A DNA stretch of 11,952 bases from Actinomycetes bacterium (lineage in GTDB: Bacteria > Actinomycetota > Acidimicrobiia > Acidimicrobiales > JAJYPT01): NCBI GenBank assembly GCA_021795135.1, contig JAJYPT010000036.1:1-11952 (forward strand), given 5' to 3'. The position numbers and the translations under genes are program-made. Within the stretch, counting starts at the first letter, position 1, and every line of letters begins with the position of its first letter. The notes under the pieces were generated by a model. It was given only the letters and a program-made list of their open reading frames with translations, was not told the origin of the DNA and did not search any database. Of this stretch, positions 4,692 through 11,952 are shown piece by piece.

Positions 4692-6440
4692 ACGTCTAAT
4701 TTTGAATATCAACGTCAGCTACAAGAGTATGAAAAACAAGTAGCTGATCTTAGAGATACTATCCGAAGCCTTGAGCAAGAATTAGAACTAAGAACTGGTT
4801 CTTCTAAAAAGTCTGCCCTAGAAGAAAAGCTTCTTGAGGTAAAAGTCCAACTCAATCAAGCACGATCTCAAAACGAGAAACTTACCTATACCCTAAGAGA
4901 GGCTAGGGAGCATATAACTGCTCTTAGGGAGGAAGTAGATAAGCTAACCCAACCTCCTTCTGTATATGGAACCTTTTTAGGAATCAATGATGATGATTCA
5001 GCAGATGTGCTTTCTGGTGGACGTAAAATGAGAGTAGCACTGCATCCAGGTCTAAACAAAAAAGACTTGAAAAAAGGCGTTGAAGTTGTTTTAAATGAAT
5101 CTTTAAATATAGTACTTTCTACTTTTGAAGAAAAATCTGGTGAAGTAGCAACAATTAAAGAGGTTTTTGATGAAGGAACTAGAGCTTTAATTGTTGGCAG
5201 AGCTGACGAAGAGCGAGTAGTAGAGCTTAGCGATGCGATACGAGAAGTGGTTTTGAGAGCCGGAGATACAGTATTGGTAGATTCTAGAGCATCTTTGGTG
5301 TTAGAGAAATTGCCAAGGCCTGAAGTAGAAGAGCTGGTACTAGAAGAAGTTCCCGATGTGTCTTATGAAGACGTAGGTGGCTTAGATGCCCAAATTGAAA
5401 TTATTACTGATGCAGTCGAGCTTCCTTTTTTGTATAGAGATTTATTTGTAGAGTATAAATTACCAGCTCCCAAAGGTGTTTTACTGTACGGACCTCCTGG
5501 ATGTGGGAAAACTTTAATAGCAAAAGCAGTAGCTAATTCTTTGTCCAAAAAAATATCAGCAGTTTCTGGAGAACCTACTAATAAAAGTTATTTTCTCAAT
5601 ATTAAAGGGCCAGAATTATTAAATAAATATGTTGGAGAAACAGAGCGCCAAATTCGCCTAGTTTTTCAAAGAGCTAGAGAAAAATCTGAAGAAGGAGTTC
5701 CAATCATTGTCTTTTTTGATGAAATGGATTCTTTGTTTAGAACTAGGGGAACTGGAATTAGCTCCGATATGGAATCTACTATTGTTCCACAGCTGCTAGC
5801 TGAAATAGATGGGGTAGAAGCTTTACGCAATGTTATCGTGATAGGGGCTTCTAACAGGGAAGATCTAATAGATCCTGCCATCTTACGACCAGGGCGGTTA
5901 GATGTTAAAATTAAAATTGAACGTCCTGATGCAAAAGCTGCAGAGCAAATTTTTTCTCGTTATCTCAATGCAGAAATTCCTATTGATGAAGCTGAAATAA
6001 CTTCATTAGGCGGAGGAGACAAAAATAAAGCTATATCAGCAATGATTGAAACTACTGTATCTGAGATGTATAAAGACAATGAAGAAAATAGATTCTTAGA
6101 AGTCACCTACCAAAACGGCGATAAAGAGGTTATGTACTTTAAAGATTTTTCTTCTGGGGCTATGATTGAAAATATAGTACGTAGAGCTAAAAAATTAGCT
6201 ATAAAAAGAGTTATTGCAAAACAAGGCTCTGGAATAAAAACTCAAGATCTTTTAGATTCGATACGACAAGAATTCAAAGAGCATGAAGACCTCCCCAATA
6301 CCACTAACCCTGATGATTGGGCTAAAATATCAGGTAAGAAGGGGGAAAGAATTGTCTATGTTAGAACTTTGGTTTCTCATGGTGAACAAGCAAGTGGAGG
6401 TCGTTCGATTGAAAGAGTAGCTACTGGGCAATATCTCTAA
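4692..6440 (+). CDS. arc: ARC/Mpa, proteasome-activating AAA+ ATPase (apparent ACG start)
   Basis: ARC (Mpa in mycobacteria) forms a hexameric ring that binds Pup-tagged proteins, unfolds them and threads them into the 20S core. From the ACG the protein has 582 residues, near the family's ~590-610. Residues ~5-90 are a heptad-rich coiled coil that would bind Pup, followed by the typical P-P-S-V-Y-G-T-F-L. Tandem OB domains (~90-220) come next, then the AAA domain with Walker A G-P-P-G-C-G-K-T (267-274), the K-Y-V-G-E-T-E pore region (312-318), Walker B I-I-V-F-F-D-E (338-344), sensor-1 Asn388 and arginine fingers in L-R-P-G-R (398-402). It ends in GQYL, the proteasome-docking tail. No ATG, GTG or TTG precedes the coiled coil in frame (stop at 4635-4637). 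The first standard start, GTG 5007, would delete the coiled coil. A start mutation or sequence error is the alternative. Confidence 0.93.
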   Translation, partial: TSNFEYQRQLQEYEKQVADLRDTIRSLEQELELRTGSSKKSALEEKLLEVKVQLNQARSQNEKLTYTLREAREHITALREEVDKLTQPPSVYGTFLGINDDDSADVLSGGRKMRVALHPGLNKKDLKKGVEVVLNESLNIVLSTFEEKSGEVATIKEVFDEGTRALIVGRADEERVVELSDAIREVVLRAGDTVLVDSRASLVLEKLPRPEVEELVLEEVPDVSYEDVGGLDAQIEIITDAVELPFLYRDLFVEYKLPAPKGVLLYGPPGCGKTLIAKAVANSLSKKISAVSGEPTNKSYFLNIKGPELLNKYVGETERQIRLVFQRAREKSEEGVPIIVFFDEMDSLFRTRGTGISSDMESTIVPQLLAEIDGVEALRNVIVIGASNREDLIDPAILRPGRLDVKIKIERPDAKAAEQIFSRYLNAEIPIDEAEITSLGGGDKNKAISAMIETTVSEMYKDNEENRFLEVTYQNGDKEVMYFKDFSSGAMIENIVRRAKKLAIKRVIAKQGSGIKTQDLLDSIRQEFKEHEDLPNTTNPDDWAKISGKKGERIVYVRTLVSHGEQASGGRSIERVATGQYL

Positions 6441-6481
6441 TGTAGCTAATCTAATTTATTGAATAGGTAGGAGAACTAAAA

Positions 6482-7972
6482 GTGGCAGTAGCAAAGGTTT
6501 GTGGCATGGAGACTGAATACGGTATTGCCCTTAGGGGTACTCAACAAGTCGCAAATCCTATCGTAGCTTCTTCTTTATTGATCAATGCTTATCTCAAAGA
6601 CTTGAAAAAAGTTTCTTGGGATTTTGAAGACGAATCTCCAGGAGTAGATGCTCGGGGATTTAGCAGAGATACTTCTCAATTTGCTGAAGTCGAAAGCAGC
6701 TTGGTAAATGCTGTATTGACCAACGGTGCGCGATATTACGTAGACCATGCACACCCTGAAATATCTACTCCTGAATGTACCAATGCTCTTGATGTTGTTC
6801 GTTTTGATAGAGCTGGGGAAAAAATCTTAACTCATTCGATCCAAGTTGCTAATAGCTCTTTTTCCAACGGGGAATTTTTAGTGGTTTATAAAAATAACTC
6901 TGATCGAAAGGGCAATTCATATGGCACTCATGAAAATTATCTAATGGATCGCAAGCTTGCTTTTTCTCGCTTAGCCCGTGAGATCATGCCTCATTTGATT
7001 ACGCGTCAAATTTATACAGGTGCAGGTAAAGTTGGGATTGAGATACCAGTTGATAATGTAAAGGTTGATTTTCAACTAACTCAAAGAGCTGATTTTTTTG
7101 AAGAGCCAATAGGTCTAGAAACCACTTTAAAACGACCTATAGTCAACACAAGAGACGAACCCCATGCAGATGTGGAAAAGTATCGTCGCCTTCATGTAAT
7201 AGTAGGAGATGCTAATTTATCAGAGGTGTCAAATTATCTCAAGATAGGCGTTACTTCATTAGTTCTATCTATGATTGAAGATGATTACATGCCCAATCAA
7301 AACTGGACTCTTTTGAATCCAGTTGAAGCTTTGAAAAAAGTTTCTTGGGATATAACTCTAGCCCAACCCCTAGAGCTAGAAGCAGGAGGTACTATCACTG
7401 CTTTAGATCTTCAATGGGAGTTATATACCTCAGCTACCAAATATGCTGAAAACAGTGCTTTAGATAGTATTGGGGGTTATCAAGTAGGTATTGAAATTTT
7501 GCATAAGTGGGAAGAAATACTACATGGTTTAGAAAATGATCCCATGGAGCTTTCTAACCAATTAGATTGGGTGGCAAAATATCAATTGATTGAAGGCTAT
7601 AGACAACGACACGGATTGACATGGAGCGACGATCGTTTAGCGGCGATGGATCTTCAATATCACGATATGCGTCCTGAAAAGTCTTTATTTGCTCGTCTTC
7701 CTATGAAAAAGCTTGTAGATGAAGAATCTGTAATAGATGCAATGACTAACCCACCTACTGACACAAGAGCTTATTTCAGAGGCCGTTGTTTGCAAAAATG
7801 GCCTTCAGCAGTAGTAGCTGCCAACTGGGATTCTTTAGTGTTTGATCTAGGTGAAGATCCTTTGCGAAAAATTCCAATGATGGAACCTTTAAAAGGCACT
7901 GCTGCTCATGTAGATAATTTATTAGAATCTTGTTCTACCCCTGCTGATTTATTAGATAAGCTGGGTTCTTAG
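6482..7972 (+). CDS. dop: Dop, deamidase/depupylase of Pup
   Basis: Dop converts the C-terminal Gln of Pup to Glu and also removes Pup from substrates. It belongs to the carboxylate-amine/glutamine synthetase-like fold together with the ligase PafA. The 496-residue protein starts at GTG with GGAG eight bases upstream. The N-terminal M-E-T-E-Y-G-I (9-15) carries the Mg-ATP-binding glutamates. D88 in Y-V-D-H-A-H-P-E (86-93) corresponds to the catalytic aspartate. The segment W-D-F-E-D-E-S-P-G-V-D-A-R-G-F (46-60) is the Dop-loop, which is absent from PafA and settles the assignment. Y-G-T-H-E-N-Y (about 146-152) is also Dop-typical. It lies 41 bases after arc and 8 bases before pup, as in actinobacterial proteasome operons. 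Confidence 0.95.
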   Translation: MAVAKVCGMETEYGIALRGTQQVANPIVASSLLINAYLKDLKKVSWDFEDESPGVDARGFSRDTSQFAEVESSLVNAVLTNGARYYVDHAHPEISTPECTNALDVVRFDRAGEKILTHSIQVANSSFSNGEFLVVYKNNSDRKGNSYGTHENYLMDRKLAFSRLAREIMPHLITRQIYTGAGKVGIEIPVDNVKVDFQLTQRADFFEEPIGLETTLKRPIVNTRDEPHADVEKYRRLHVIVGDANLSEVSNYLKIGVTSLVLSMIEDDYMPNQNWTLLNPVEALKKVSWDITLAQPLELEAGGTITALDLQWELYTSATKYAENSALDSIGGYQVGIEILHKWEEILHGLENDPMELSNQLDWVAKYQLIEGYRQRHGLTWSDDRLAAMDLQYHDMRPEKSLFARLPMKKLVDEESVIDAMTNPPTDTRAYFRGRCLQKWPSAVVAANWDSLVFDLGEDPLRKIPMMEPLKGTAAHVDNLLESCSTPADLLDKLGS

Positions 7973-7980
7973 GAGGAAAA

Positions 7981-8178
7981 ATGGCTGAAAGAGAATTGAA
8001 AAAAAAGCAATCACAGTCGAAAACCAACCCAGAAGAGACTACTCAAGCCCCTGCCTCTTCTGAAAAAGGCGAAAAAATAAAAGCTGAATTAGATGATCTA
8101 TTGGATGAAATAGATGGGGTGCTAGAAGAAAATGCAGAAGAATTCGTTCGCAATTACGTTCAAAAAGGCGGACAGTAA
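7981..8178 (+). CDS. pup: Pup, prokaryotic ubiquitin-like protein ending in GGQ
   Basis: The 65-residue protein is highly charged. Its N-terminal half is disordered, Lys/Gln/Ser-rich (1-32). A helix-forming stretch, rich in Asp/Glu and Leu (K-A-E-L-D-D-L-L-D-E-I-D, 34-45, continuing to ~58), binds the ARC coiled coil. The tail V-Q-K-G-G-Q ends in Gln, so Dop must deamidate it before ligation through the resulting Glu side chain. Length and ending match Pup closely (mycobacterial Pup 64 residues). A strong AGGAGG sits just before the ATG (gap of 8 bases from dop). The ligase PafA is not in the window and must be encoded elsewhere. Confidence 0.96.
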   Translation: MAERELKKKQSQSKTNPEETTQAPASSEKGEKIKAELDDLLDEIDGVLEENAEEFVRNYVQKGGQ

Positions 8179-8257
8179 TTCTTTAGAGTATCTTTTATTT
8201 AGGTTGTATTTTTTATTCTTTGTATAAATTCATTTAAAAATAAAGTCTGCGAGTCTA

Positions 8258-9058
8258 ATGATCCTTCCAATGTTTAATCCTGGGCAAGGTCCTGGGTCTG
8301 ATTTTGTTGAGTTATTGCGTTCAACTTCTGGTGCAAGGGCTGATATTTCACCAACCCAAGCTGGGCTGGAAAACATTCGCCATGGCACTACTATAGTTGC
8401 TTTAAAATTTAGTGATGGAGTAGTAATGGCTGGGGATAGAAGAGCCACAGAGGGTCATTCTATTGCTCATCGTAAAATGGAAAAGGTTTTTCCAGCGGAT
8501 CGCCATTCTGGAATTGCTATAGCTGGTGCTGCAGGCTTTGCTATGGAGATGGTGAGGCTATTTCAGACCCAATTACAGCACTATGAAAAAGTAGAAGGAG
8601 CCCCTTTGTCCTTAGAGGGTAAAGCTAATCAATTAAGCCTAATGATTAGATCTAACCTCCCTATGGCATTTCAAGGACTTGCGGTGGTTCCTTTGTTTGC
8701 TGGTTATGATTTGGGTCGTTCCCAGGGGCGTATTTTTAGTTACGACGTAACTGGTGGGCGCTATGAAGAAACTGATTTTCATGCCACTGGGTCAGGCGGC
8801 AGAGATGCTCGTACCACTATTAAGCTTGGTTATAAAAAAGATTTATCTAAAGATCAAGCTATCCAATTAGCGATACAAGGACTTTATGAAGCAGCTGATG
8901 AAGATAGCGCAACTGGAGGTCCGGATTTAGTTAGGGGAATTTATCCTACTGTGGCTACTATTACCAAAGAAGGTTTTGTCTCAATACAAGAAGAAGAAGT
9001 TTCTCAGCTTTTTAAAGCTTTGATCCAAACTAAATCTGGAGATGGTCAAACAATATGA
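8258..9058 (+). CDS. prcB: PrcB, 20S proteasome beta subunit (catalytic)
   Basis: The 266-residue precursor carries a propeptide of about 43 residues that ends in H-G just before T44-T-I-V-A-L. Cleavage would free Thr44 as the catalytic nucleophile. Asp60 (M-A-G-D-R-R-A-T) and Lys76 are at positions 17 and 33 counted from that threonine, as required in active beta subunits. Later blocks G-A-A-G-F-A and G-S-G-G-R-D-A also fit. The ATG at 8258 has a poor ribosome-binding site, and Met5 at 8270 is a possible alternative; either leaves the mature enzyme unchanged. A 79-base AT-rich gap separates it from pup, the longest in the operon, so a separate promoter is possible. Its stop overlaps the prcA start (ATGA). 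Confidence 0.95.
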   Translation: MILPMFNPGQGPGSDFVELLRSTSGARADISPTQAGLENIRHGTTIVALKFSDGVVMAGDRRATEGHSIAHRKMEKVFPADRHSGIAIAGAAGFAMEMVRLFQTQLQHYEKVEGAPLSLEGKANQLSLMIRSNLPMAFQGLAVVPLFAGYDLGRSQGRIFSYDVTGGRYEETDFHATGSGGRDARTTIKLGYKKDLSKDQAIQLAIQGLYEAADEDSATGGPDLVRGIYPTVATITKEGFVSIQEEEVSQLFKALIQTKSGDGQTI

Positions 9059-9732
9059 GTATGCCTTATTATGTAGCTCCTGAACAAGTAATGAAAGACA
9101 GAGCAGACTATGCTCGAAAAGGCATAGCTCGAGGTCGTTCTTTGGTGGCTCTTAGTATAGATAATGGAATATTGATAGTTGCTGAAAATCCTTCAAAAAG
9201 TTTGCATAAAGTAAGTGAGATATATGATCGTATTGCTTTTGCTGGAGCTGGTAAATACAACGAATTTGATCAACTAAGAGTAGCTGGAGTACGTCATGCT
9301 GATACTAAGGGCTATACCTATTCCAGAGAAGATGTAGATGCAAGATCTTTAGCTAATATTTATGCTCAGTATCTTGGTCAGGTTTTTACCCATGAGATGA
9401 AACCTTTAGAAGTAGAAATTTTAGTTGCAGAGGTAAATTCTAGTTCTGAAAAAGATGAGTTATTTCGGATCCTTTATGATGGAACCGTTGTTGATGAGGA
9501 AAATTTTGCAGTTCTTGGTGGAGAAGCAGAAGATATATCTCAAGCACTCAAAGATGGTTGGAAAGACAATTTAGATTTATCTGGAGCTCTAAAATCAGCA
9601 GTAAAGGCATTGGAAGGACCAGAACGTAAAATTCTTCCCACACAATTAGAAGTTGCTCTTTTGGATAGAACGATGTCAGGAAGAGTTTTCCGTCGTCTAG
9701 AAGATGGTGAAGTTAAAGAGCTGCTTTCTTAA
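9055..9732 (+). CDS. prcA: PrcA, 20S proteasome alpha subunit
   Basis: The 225-residue subunit would form the outer heptameric rings that gate the core and receive the ARC GQYL tails. The N-terminal segment M-S-M-P-Y-Y-V-A-P-E-Q-V-M-K-D-R-A-D-Y-A-R-K-G-I is typical of actinobacterial alpha subunits. So are the proteasome-fold strands that follow (S-L-V-A-L, G-I-L-I-V-A-E-N, I-A-F-A-G-A-G-K-Y-N-E-F). There is no propeptide threonine, as expected for an alpha subunit. It overlaps prcB by four bases, which implies coupled synthesis of the two ring types. It is the last gene of the operon, followed 32 bases later by a strong terminator. Confidence 0.95.
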   Translation: MSMPYYVAPEQVMKDRADYARKGIARGRSLVALSIDNGILIVAENPSKSLHKVSEIYDRIAFAGAGKYNEFDQLRVAGVRHADTKGYTYSREDVDARSLANIYAQYLGQVFTHEMKPLEVEILVAEVNSSSEKDELFRILYDGTVVDEENFAVLGGEAEDISQALKDGWKDNLDLSGALKSAVKALEGPERKILPTQLEVALLDRTMSGRVFRRLEDGEVKELLS

Positions 9733-9764
9733 GAAAAGTTTTTGTCTTTTATTGGTTGTCATAT

Positions 9765-9826
9765 GAGGTACAAAGGTGTATTCGAAGAGTTCTCAATACG
9801 CTTTTGTACCTCTATTTGTTTTTTTG
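9765..9826 (+). terminator. Intrinsic terminator of the proteasome operon
   Basis: An 18-bp stem pairs 9765-9782 (GAGGTACAAAGGTGTATT) with 9795-9812 (AATACGCTTTTGTACCTC). All positions pair, counting two G-T pairs, over a 12-base loop, and a T-rich tract with seven consecutive T follows (9813-9825). On the opposite strand the hairpin is not followed by a T run, so it serves the plus-strand operon. Confidence 0.85.
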
Positions 9827-9850
9827 AACCATATTTAGTCTTTTGAAAAT

Positions 9851-9872
9851 ACTGCTCTTATAATAAGGCAGT
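9851..9872. terminator. Candidate terminator hairpin for the minus-strand acyltransferase gene
   Basis: ACTGC (9851-9855) pairs with GCAGT (9868-9872), and CTTAT (9857-9861) with ATAAG (9863-9867), giving an almost continuous palindrome with one bulged T. It lies 19 bases beyond the acyltransferase stop. On the minus strand it is followed by a short T-containing stretch (ATTTTC), so it may be a weak terminator. The one-base loop means the inner pairs must open. Confidence 0.4.
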
Positions 9873-9891
9873 TTATAAAAGTCGTTTATTC

Positions 9892-11067
9892 TCAATCAAT
9901 TATCCCTACAGTTTGATTTGAGCGATTTTGAGAGACGATTTTTTGGCTTTCTTTTAGTAGATCCTTATTTTTTCTTATTCTTTGCATCGGTTGTTCTACT
10001 ATTCTCCAAGAAATTTCTGCACTTACAATAGACATAAATAAAGCACCTATAACAGACCAAGATCCAAGGTGCCTAAACCAAGTAAGCCAAACATAATGCC
10101 AAAGATAAAGAGCATAAGATCGTCTACCCAAATAGGTAAGTATTGGATTAGACATATATTTAGCTAAAAGCGAATCTTTTCGTTTTACCAGATCCAAGAT
10201 AAGCAAACCCGATGCTATGGAAGCTAAAGGCCACGCTATTTGTTGATAGATAGTAAAAGATTGAGCAAAAAAGAATGAGACTAATAATAAACTAGCTATT
10301 GAGAATAAAGGAATTGCTTTAAGAAAAAATCTATTTTTAAAATTTAGGTTTTTATAAGCCCACAAAGAACCAATAATAGCTCCTAAAAATAAAGATCCAG
10401 CTCTAGTATCGGTTCCCATATAGATTCTATTTGACCAGACTTTGTTAGATAAAAATACTGCTGTTTCTACAACAGAGGCTATGCAAAATAAAGACATCAC
10501 AAAAAAGATAGCTTTTTTACCAAAGGGCAACAATACAACTAACAAAGGTGTCCAAATAATATAAAATTGTTCTTCAACAGACAAAGACCAAAGATGTCCA
10601 ATTGGGACATATCCGGTGAAAAGATGTAAAATTATTGCCCAATTAGTGAAATAAACCAATGCATAACCTACTCCTTCCAAAGCAACATGATAGCCAAGGT
10701 ATTGTCCTGGACCTAGAGGAACCCCAGGAACAGTTGTTAGCCATAAACTTCCCCTAAATAAGACTACGACTAAAAACCAAATTCCAAGAAATACAACTAA
10801 TGCCGGCAAGAGGCGAAAAGCCCTGCGACGGAAAAATTGTCTAAGAGTCACAGTGCCTGTTGTATGGTATTCTCCAATGATTAGTTGAGTAATCAAAAAT
10901 CCACTAAGAGTAAAAAAAAGAAACATAGCCACGCTAGCTACATCAAGGCTTGGAATTAGTTCTGCATGACCTATAAAAACTAGAGACCAAGCTAGACCCC
11001 TTAGCCCTTCAAGGCTTTTTTGATGACCCAATAGTTGAATTTTGTTTTTCGACGATGTTTGGTTCAA
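9892..11067 (-). CDS. Acyltransferase-3 family integral membrane protein (OafA-like)
   Basis: The 391-residue protein has about ten hydrophobic segments. Acyltransferase-3 hallmarks are present: L-R-G-L with R23 and H34 in the R-x10-H arrangement, F-x-x-S-G-F-L-I-T-Q (51-60), Arg-rich F-F-R-R-R-A-F-R-L-L-P (77-87), W-S-L-S-V-E-E-Q-F-Y (159-168) and Y-L-W-H-Y near the C-terminus. Such proteins move acyl groups, mostly acetyl, across the membrane onto surface sugars or peptidoglycan-linked molecules. No extra SGNH hydrolase domain is present; the soluble C-terminal tail is only ~35 residues. The start is TTG at 11067-11065, with AAAGG about nine bases upstream. The acceptor substrate cannot be told. 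It is on the same strand as, and 114 bases downstream of, the serine hydrolase gene. Confidence 0.88.
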   Translation of the reverse strand: MNQTSSKNKIQLLGHQKSLEGLRGLAWSLVFIGHAELIPSLDVASVAMFLFFTLSGFLITQLIIGEYHTTGTVTLRQFFRRRAFRLLPALVVFLGIWFLVVVLFRGSLWLTTVPGVPLGPGQYLGYHVALEGVGYALVYFTNWAIILHLFTGYVPIGHLWSLSVEEQFYIIWTPLLVVLLPFGKKAIFFVMSLFCIASVVETAVFLSNKVWSNRIYMGTDTRAGSLFLGAIIGSLWAYKNLNFKNRFFLKAIPLFSIASLLLVSFFFAQSFTIYQQIAWPLASIASGLLILDLVKRKDSLLAKYMSNPILTYLGRRSYALYLWHYVWLTWFRHLGSWSVIGALFMSIVSAEISWRIVEQPMQRIRKNKDLLKESQKIVSQNRSNQTVGIID

Positions 11068-11181
11068 TATTTATACCTTTGGTTGATTTTTATTAGACGG
11101 TATAGTTATAGTTGAATCCTTAGAAGAAGATGTTCTCTTGAAATTTTTGAAATAGATCTCAAGACAATTTAAGAACTTCTT

Positions 11182-11952
11182 TTATGACTTATTCCAAATC
11201 ATCTTTGAAATAGTGTTTAGGGTTTGGATTCCATAAGACTGCGAAGGAGATTCTTTTGATAATAAAACTACACAATATTTATTTCCATTGCCTGAAACAA
11301 TACCGATGCTATTTATAATCCAGCCTTGGTTTCCTATAGGAAGCCATCCATTTTTTAAACTTACGCTAGTTCCAGGGGTTGGTCCATTTGAAACACCCCA
11401 ACGTTCCCAAGGGATTACGTTTTGCATAAGATGAGATGCAAAAATTTGAGAGTTAGAAGATAATATTGAATTAGGGGAGGAAAGGATTTTCAGTAGCGTC
11501 ATTTCATCGTTTGCATTTACTTGACTAAGCCCCCAAAATCCTCCTTTCCCAGGAATAGTGTTATTCATTCCAGCAGCATTTAAAAATTTCTGTATACCCA
11601 AAGATCCCCCAGCATCATTCCAAAGAGCTGTAGCGGCTGAATTGCTGCTGTCTTCGATCATTGGAACCATAAGTTGTTGTTCACTTACTGGTAGGGCTTG
11701 ACCAGAATTTTGGGATTGCCATAATAATGTTGCCATTATCGTAACTTTGATTATACTGGCGCTATCAAAATTAATACCACTTTGATAGCTATAGGTAGTG
11801 CCGGTTTTATAGTTAAATACTTCAGCAGATACAATCCCTTGGCGAGTCTTTATATAATTGATAAAACTAGACCCAAAAGGATTGAGTGAAGGAGGTTTTA
11901 CACCTGCTAAAGAACTCTGTAGTTCTTGAATTATTTCTTCATGCCTAGAGAT
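11182..11952 (-). CDS. Class A beta-lactamase-like serine hydrolase (N-terminus cut by window edge)
   Basis: The frame is open to the right edge, so 256 residues are visible and the N-terminus, including any signal peptide, is missing. The ATG at 11736 is internal because the nucleophile motif lies before it: S-I-I-K at visible residues 66-69, preceded by D-S-A. The second motif is S-S-N (102-104, in E-D-S-S-N-S-A-A-T). The third is K-N-G (200-202, in S-L-K-N-G-W-L-P) in place of K-T-G. F-W-G-L-S-Q-V-N-A-N-D and W-G-V-S-N-G also fit the beta-lactamase/PBP-like fold. Family members are exported and act on peptidoglycan or beta-lactams. No class A omega-loop E-x-x-L-N is obvious, so true beta-lactamase activity is doubtful and a cell-wall hydrolase or accessory role is as likely. 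Confidence 0.8.
   Translation of the reverse strand: MSRHEEIIQELQSSLAGVKPPSLNPFGSSFINYIKTRQGIVSAEVFNYKTGTTYSYQSGINFDSASIIKVTIMATLLWQSQNSGQALPVSEQQLMVPMIEDSSNSAATALWNDAGGSLGIQKFLNAAGMNNTIPGKGGFWGLSQVNANDEMTLLKILSSPNSILSSNSQIFASHLMQNVIPWERWGVSNGPTPGTSVSLKNGWLPIGNQGWIINSIGIVSGNGNKYCVVLLSKESPSQSYGIQTLNTISKMIWNKS

Noticed and set aside
4290..4712. A 140-residue version of the ferredoxin starting at 4712
   Set aside because: The extra N-terminal 61 residues do not look like ferredoxin and would overlap the arc start. The ATG at 4529 has a ribosome-binding site and gives the normal family length.
5007..6440. Taking GTG 5007 as the start of arc
   Set aside because: The in-frame sequence upstream (4692-5006) encodes an unmistakable ARC coiled coil and linker, and no ribosome-binding site precedes 5007.
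8179..8257. A promoter for prcB in the 79-base gap after pup
   Set aside because: TATAAA-like bases are present (8223-8228) but no -35 element stands at a proper distance, and the region is too AT-rich for the match to mean much.
11182..11736. Serine hydrolase as a complete 184-residue gene starting at 11736
   Set aside because: The catalytic S-x-x-K motif lies in frame upstream of that ATG and the frame stays open to the window edge.
1..11952. tRNA or rRNA genes, CRISPR arrays, riboswitches
   Set aside because: No repeated spacer pattern, cloverleaf or rRNA-like sequence was found on either strand.

Overview
The window comes from an AT-rich genome, most likely a low-GC member of the Actinomycetota. 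The main reason is a complete Pup-proteasome core (arc, dop, pup, prcB, prcA) with Pup ending in GGQ. The trmI gene and a small single-cluster ferredoxin beside arc, and frequent GTG/TTG starts, also fit that group. A few other phyla carry this system, and species cannot be told from the window.

Layout. Positions 1-464 (minus strand) hold the broken start of a FIST sensory-domain gene. It runs into the left end of an IS200/IS605 element that carries a gutted tnpA remnant and the first 47 codons of tnpB, which continues off the window. A TetR-family regulator (plus strand) is divergent to the FIST remnant. From 1573 to 4251 there is a tight plus-strand operon: three small membrane or hydrophobic proteins, a ThiS/MoaD-like sulfur carrier (TtuB type), the tRNA U54 2-thiolation enzyme TtuA, and the tRNA m1A58 methyltransferase TrmI. 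A ferredoxin gene on the minus strand (4290-4529) is divergent from arc, and an 11-bp inverted repeat lies between them. From 4692 to 9732 the Pup-proteasome operon runs arc, dop, pup, prcB, prcA and ends at an 18-bp-stem terminator. Two minus-strand genes follow: an acyltransferase-3 membrane protein and a class A beta-lactamase-like serine hydrolase whose N-terminus is cut by the window edge.

How the genes work together. Dop deamidates Pup-GGQ to GGE. A ligase (PafA, not in this window) would attach it to proteins. ARC captures Pup with its N-terminal coiled coil, unfolds the substrate and feeds it into the PrcA/PrcB 20S core through a C-terminal GQYL motif. Next to this sits a second ubiquitin-fold system, TtuB-TtuA, which with TrmI would build the s2T54/m1A58 pair of the tRNA T-loop.

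Most interesting points: arc has no ATG, GTG or TTG start in front of its coiled coil, and ACG behind an ideal Shine-Dalgarno sequence is the best candidate. The TtuB-like protein does not end at its GG but at GG-Tyr-Leu, so it either needs trimming or carries a proteasome-docking-like tail. The IS element has disrupted a FIST gene and has lost nearly all of its own transposase.
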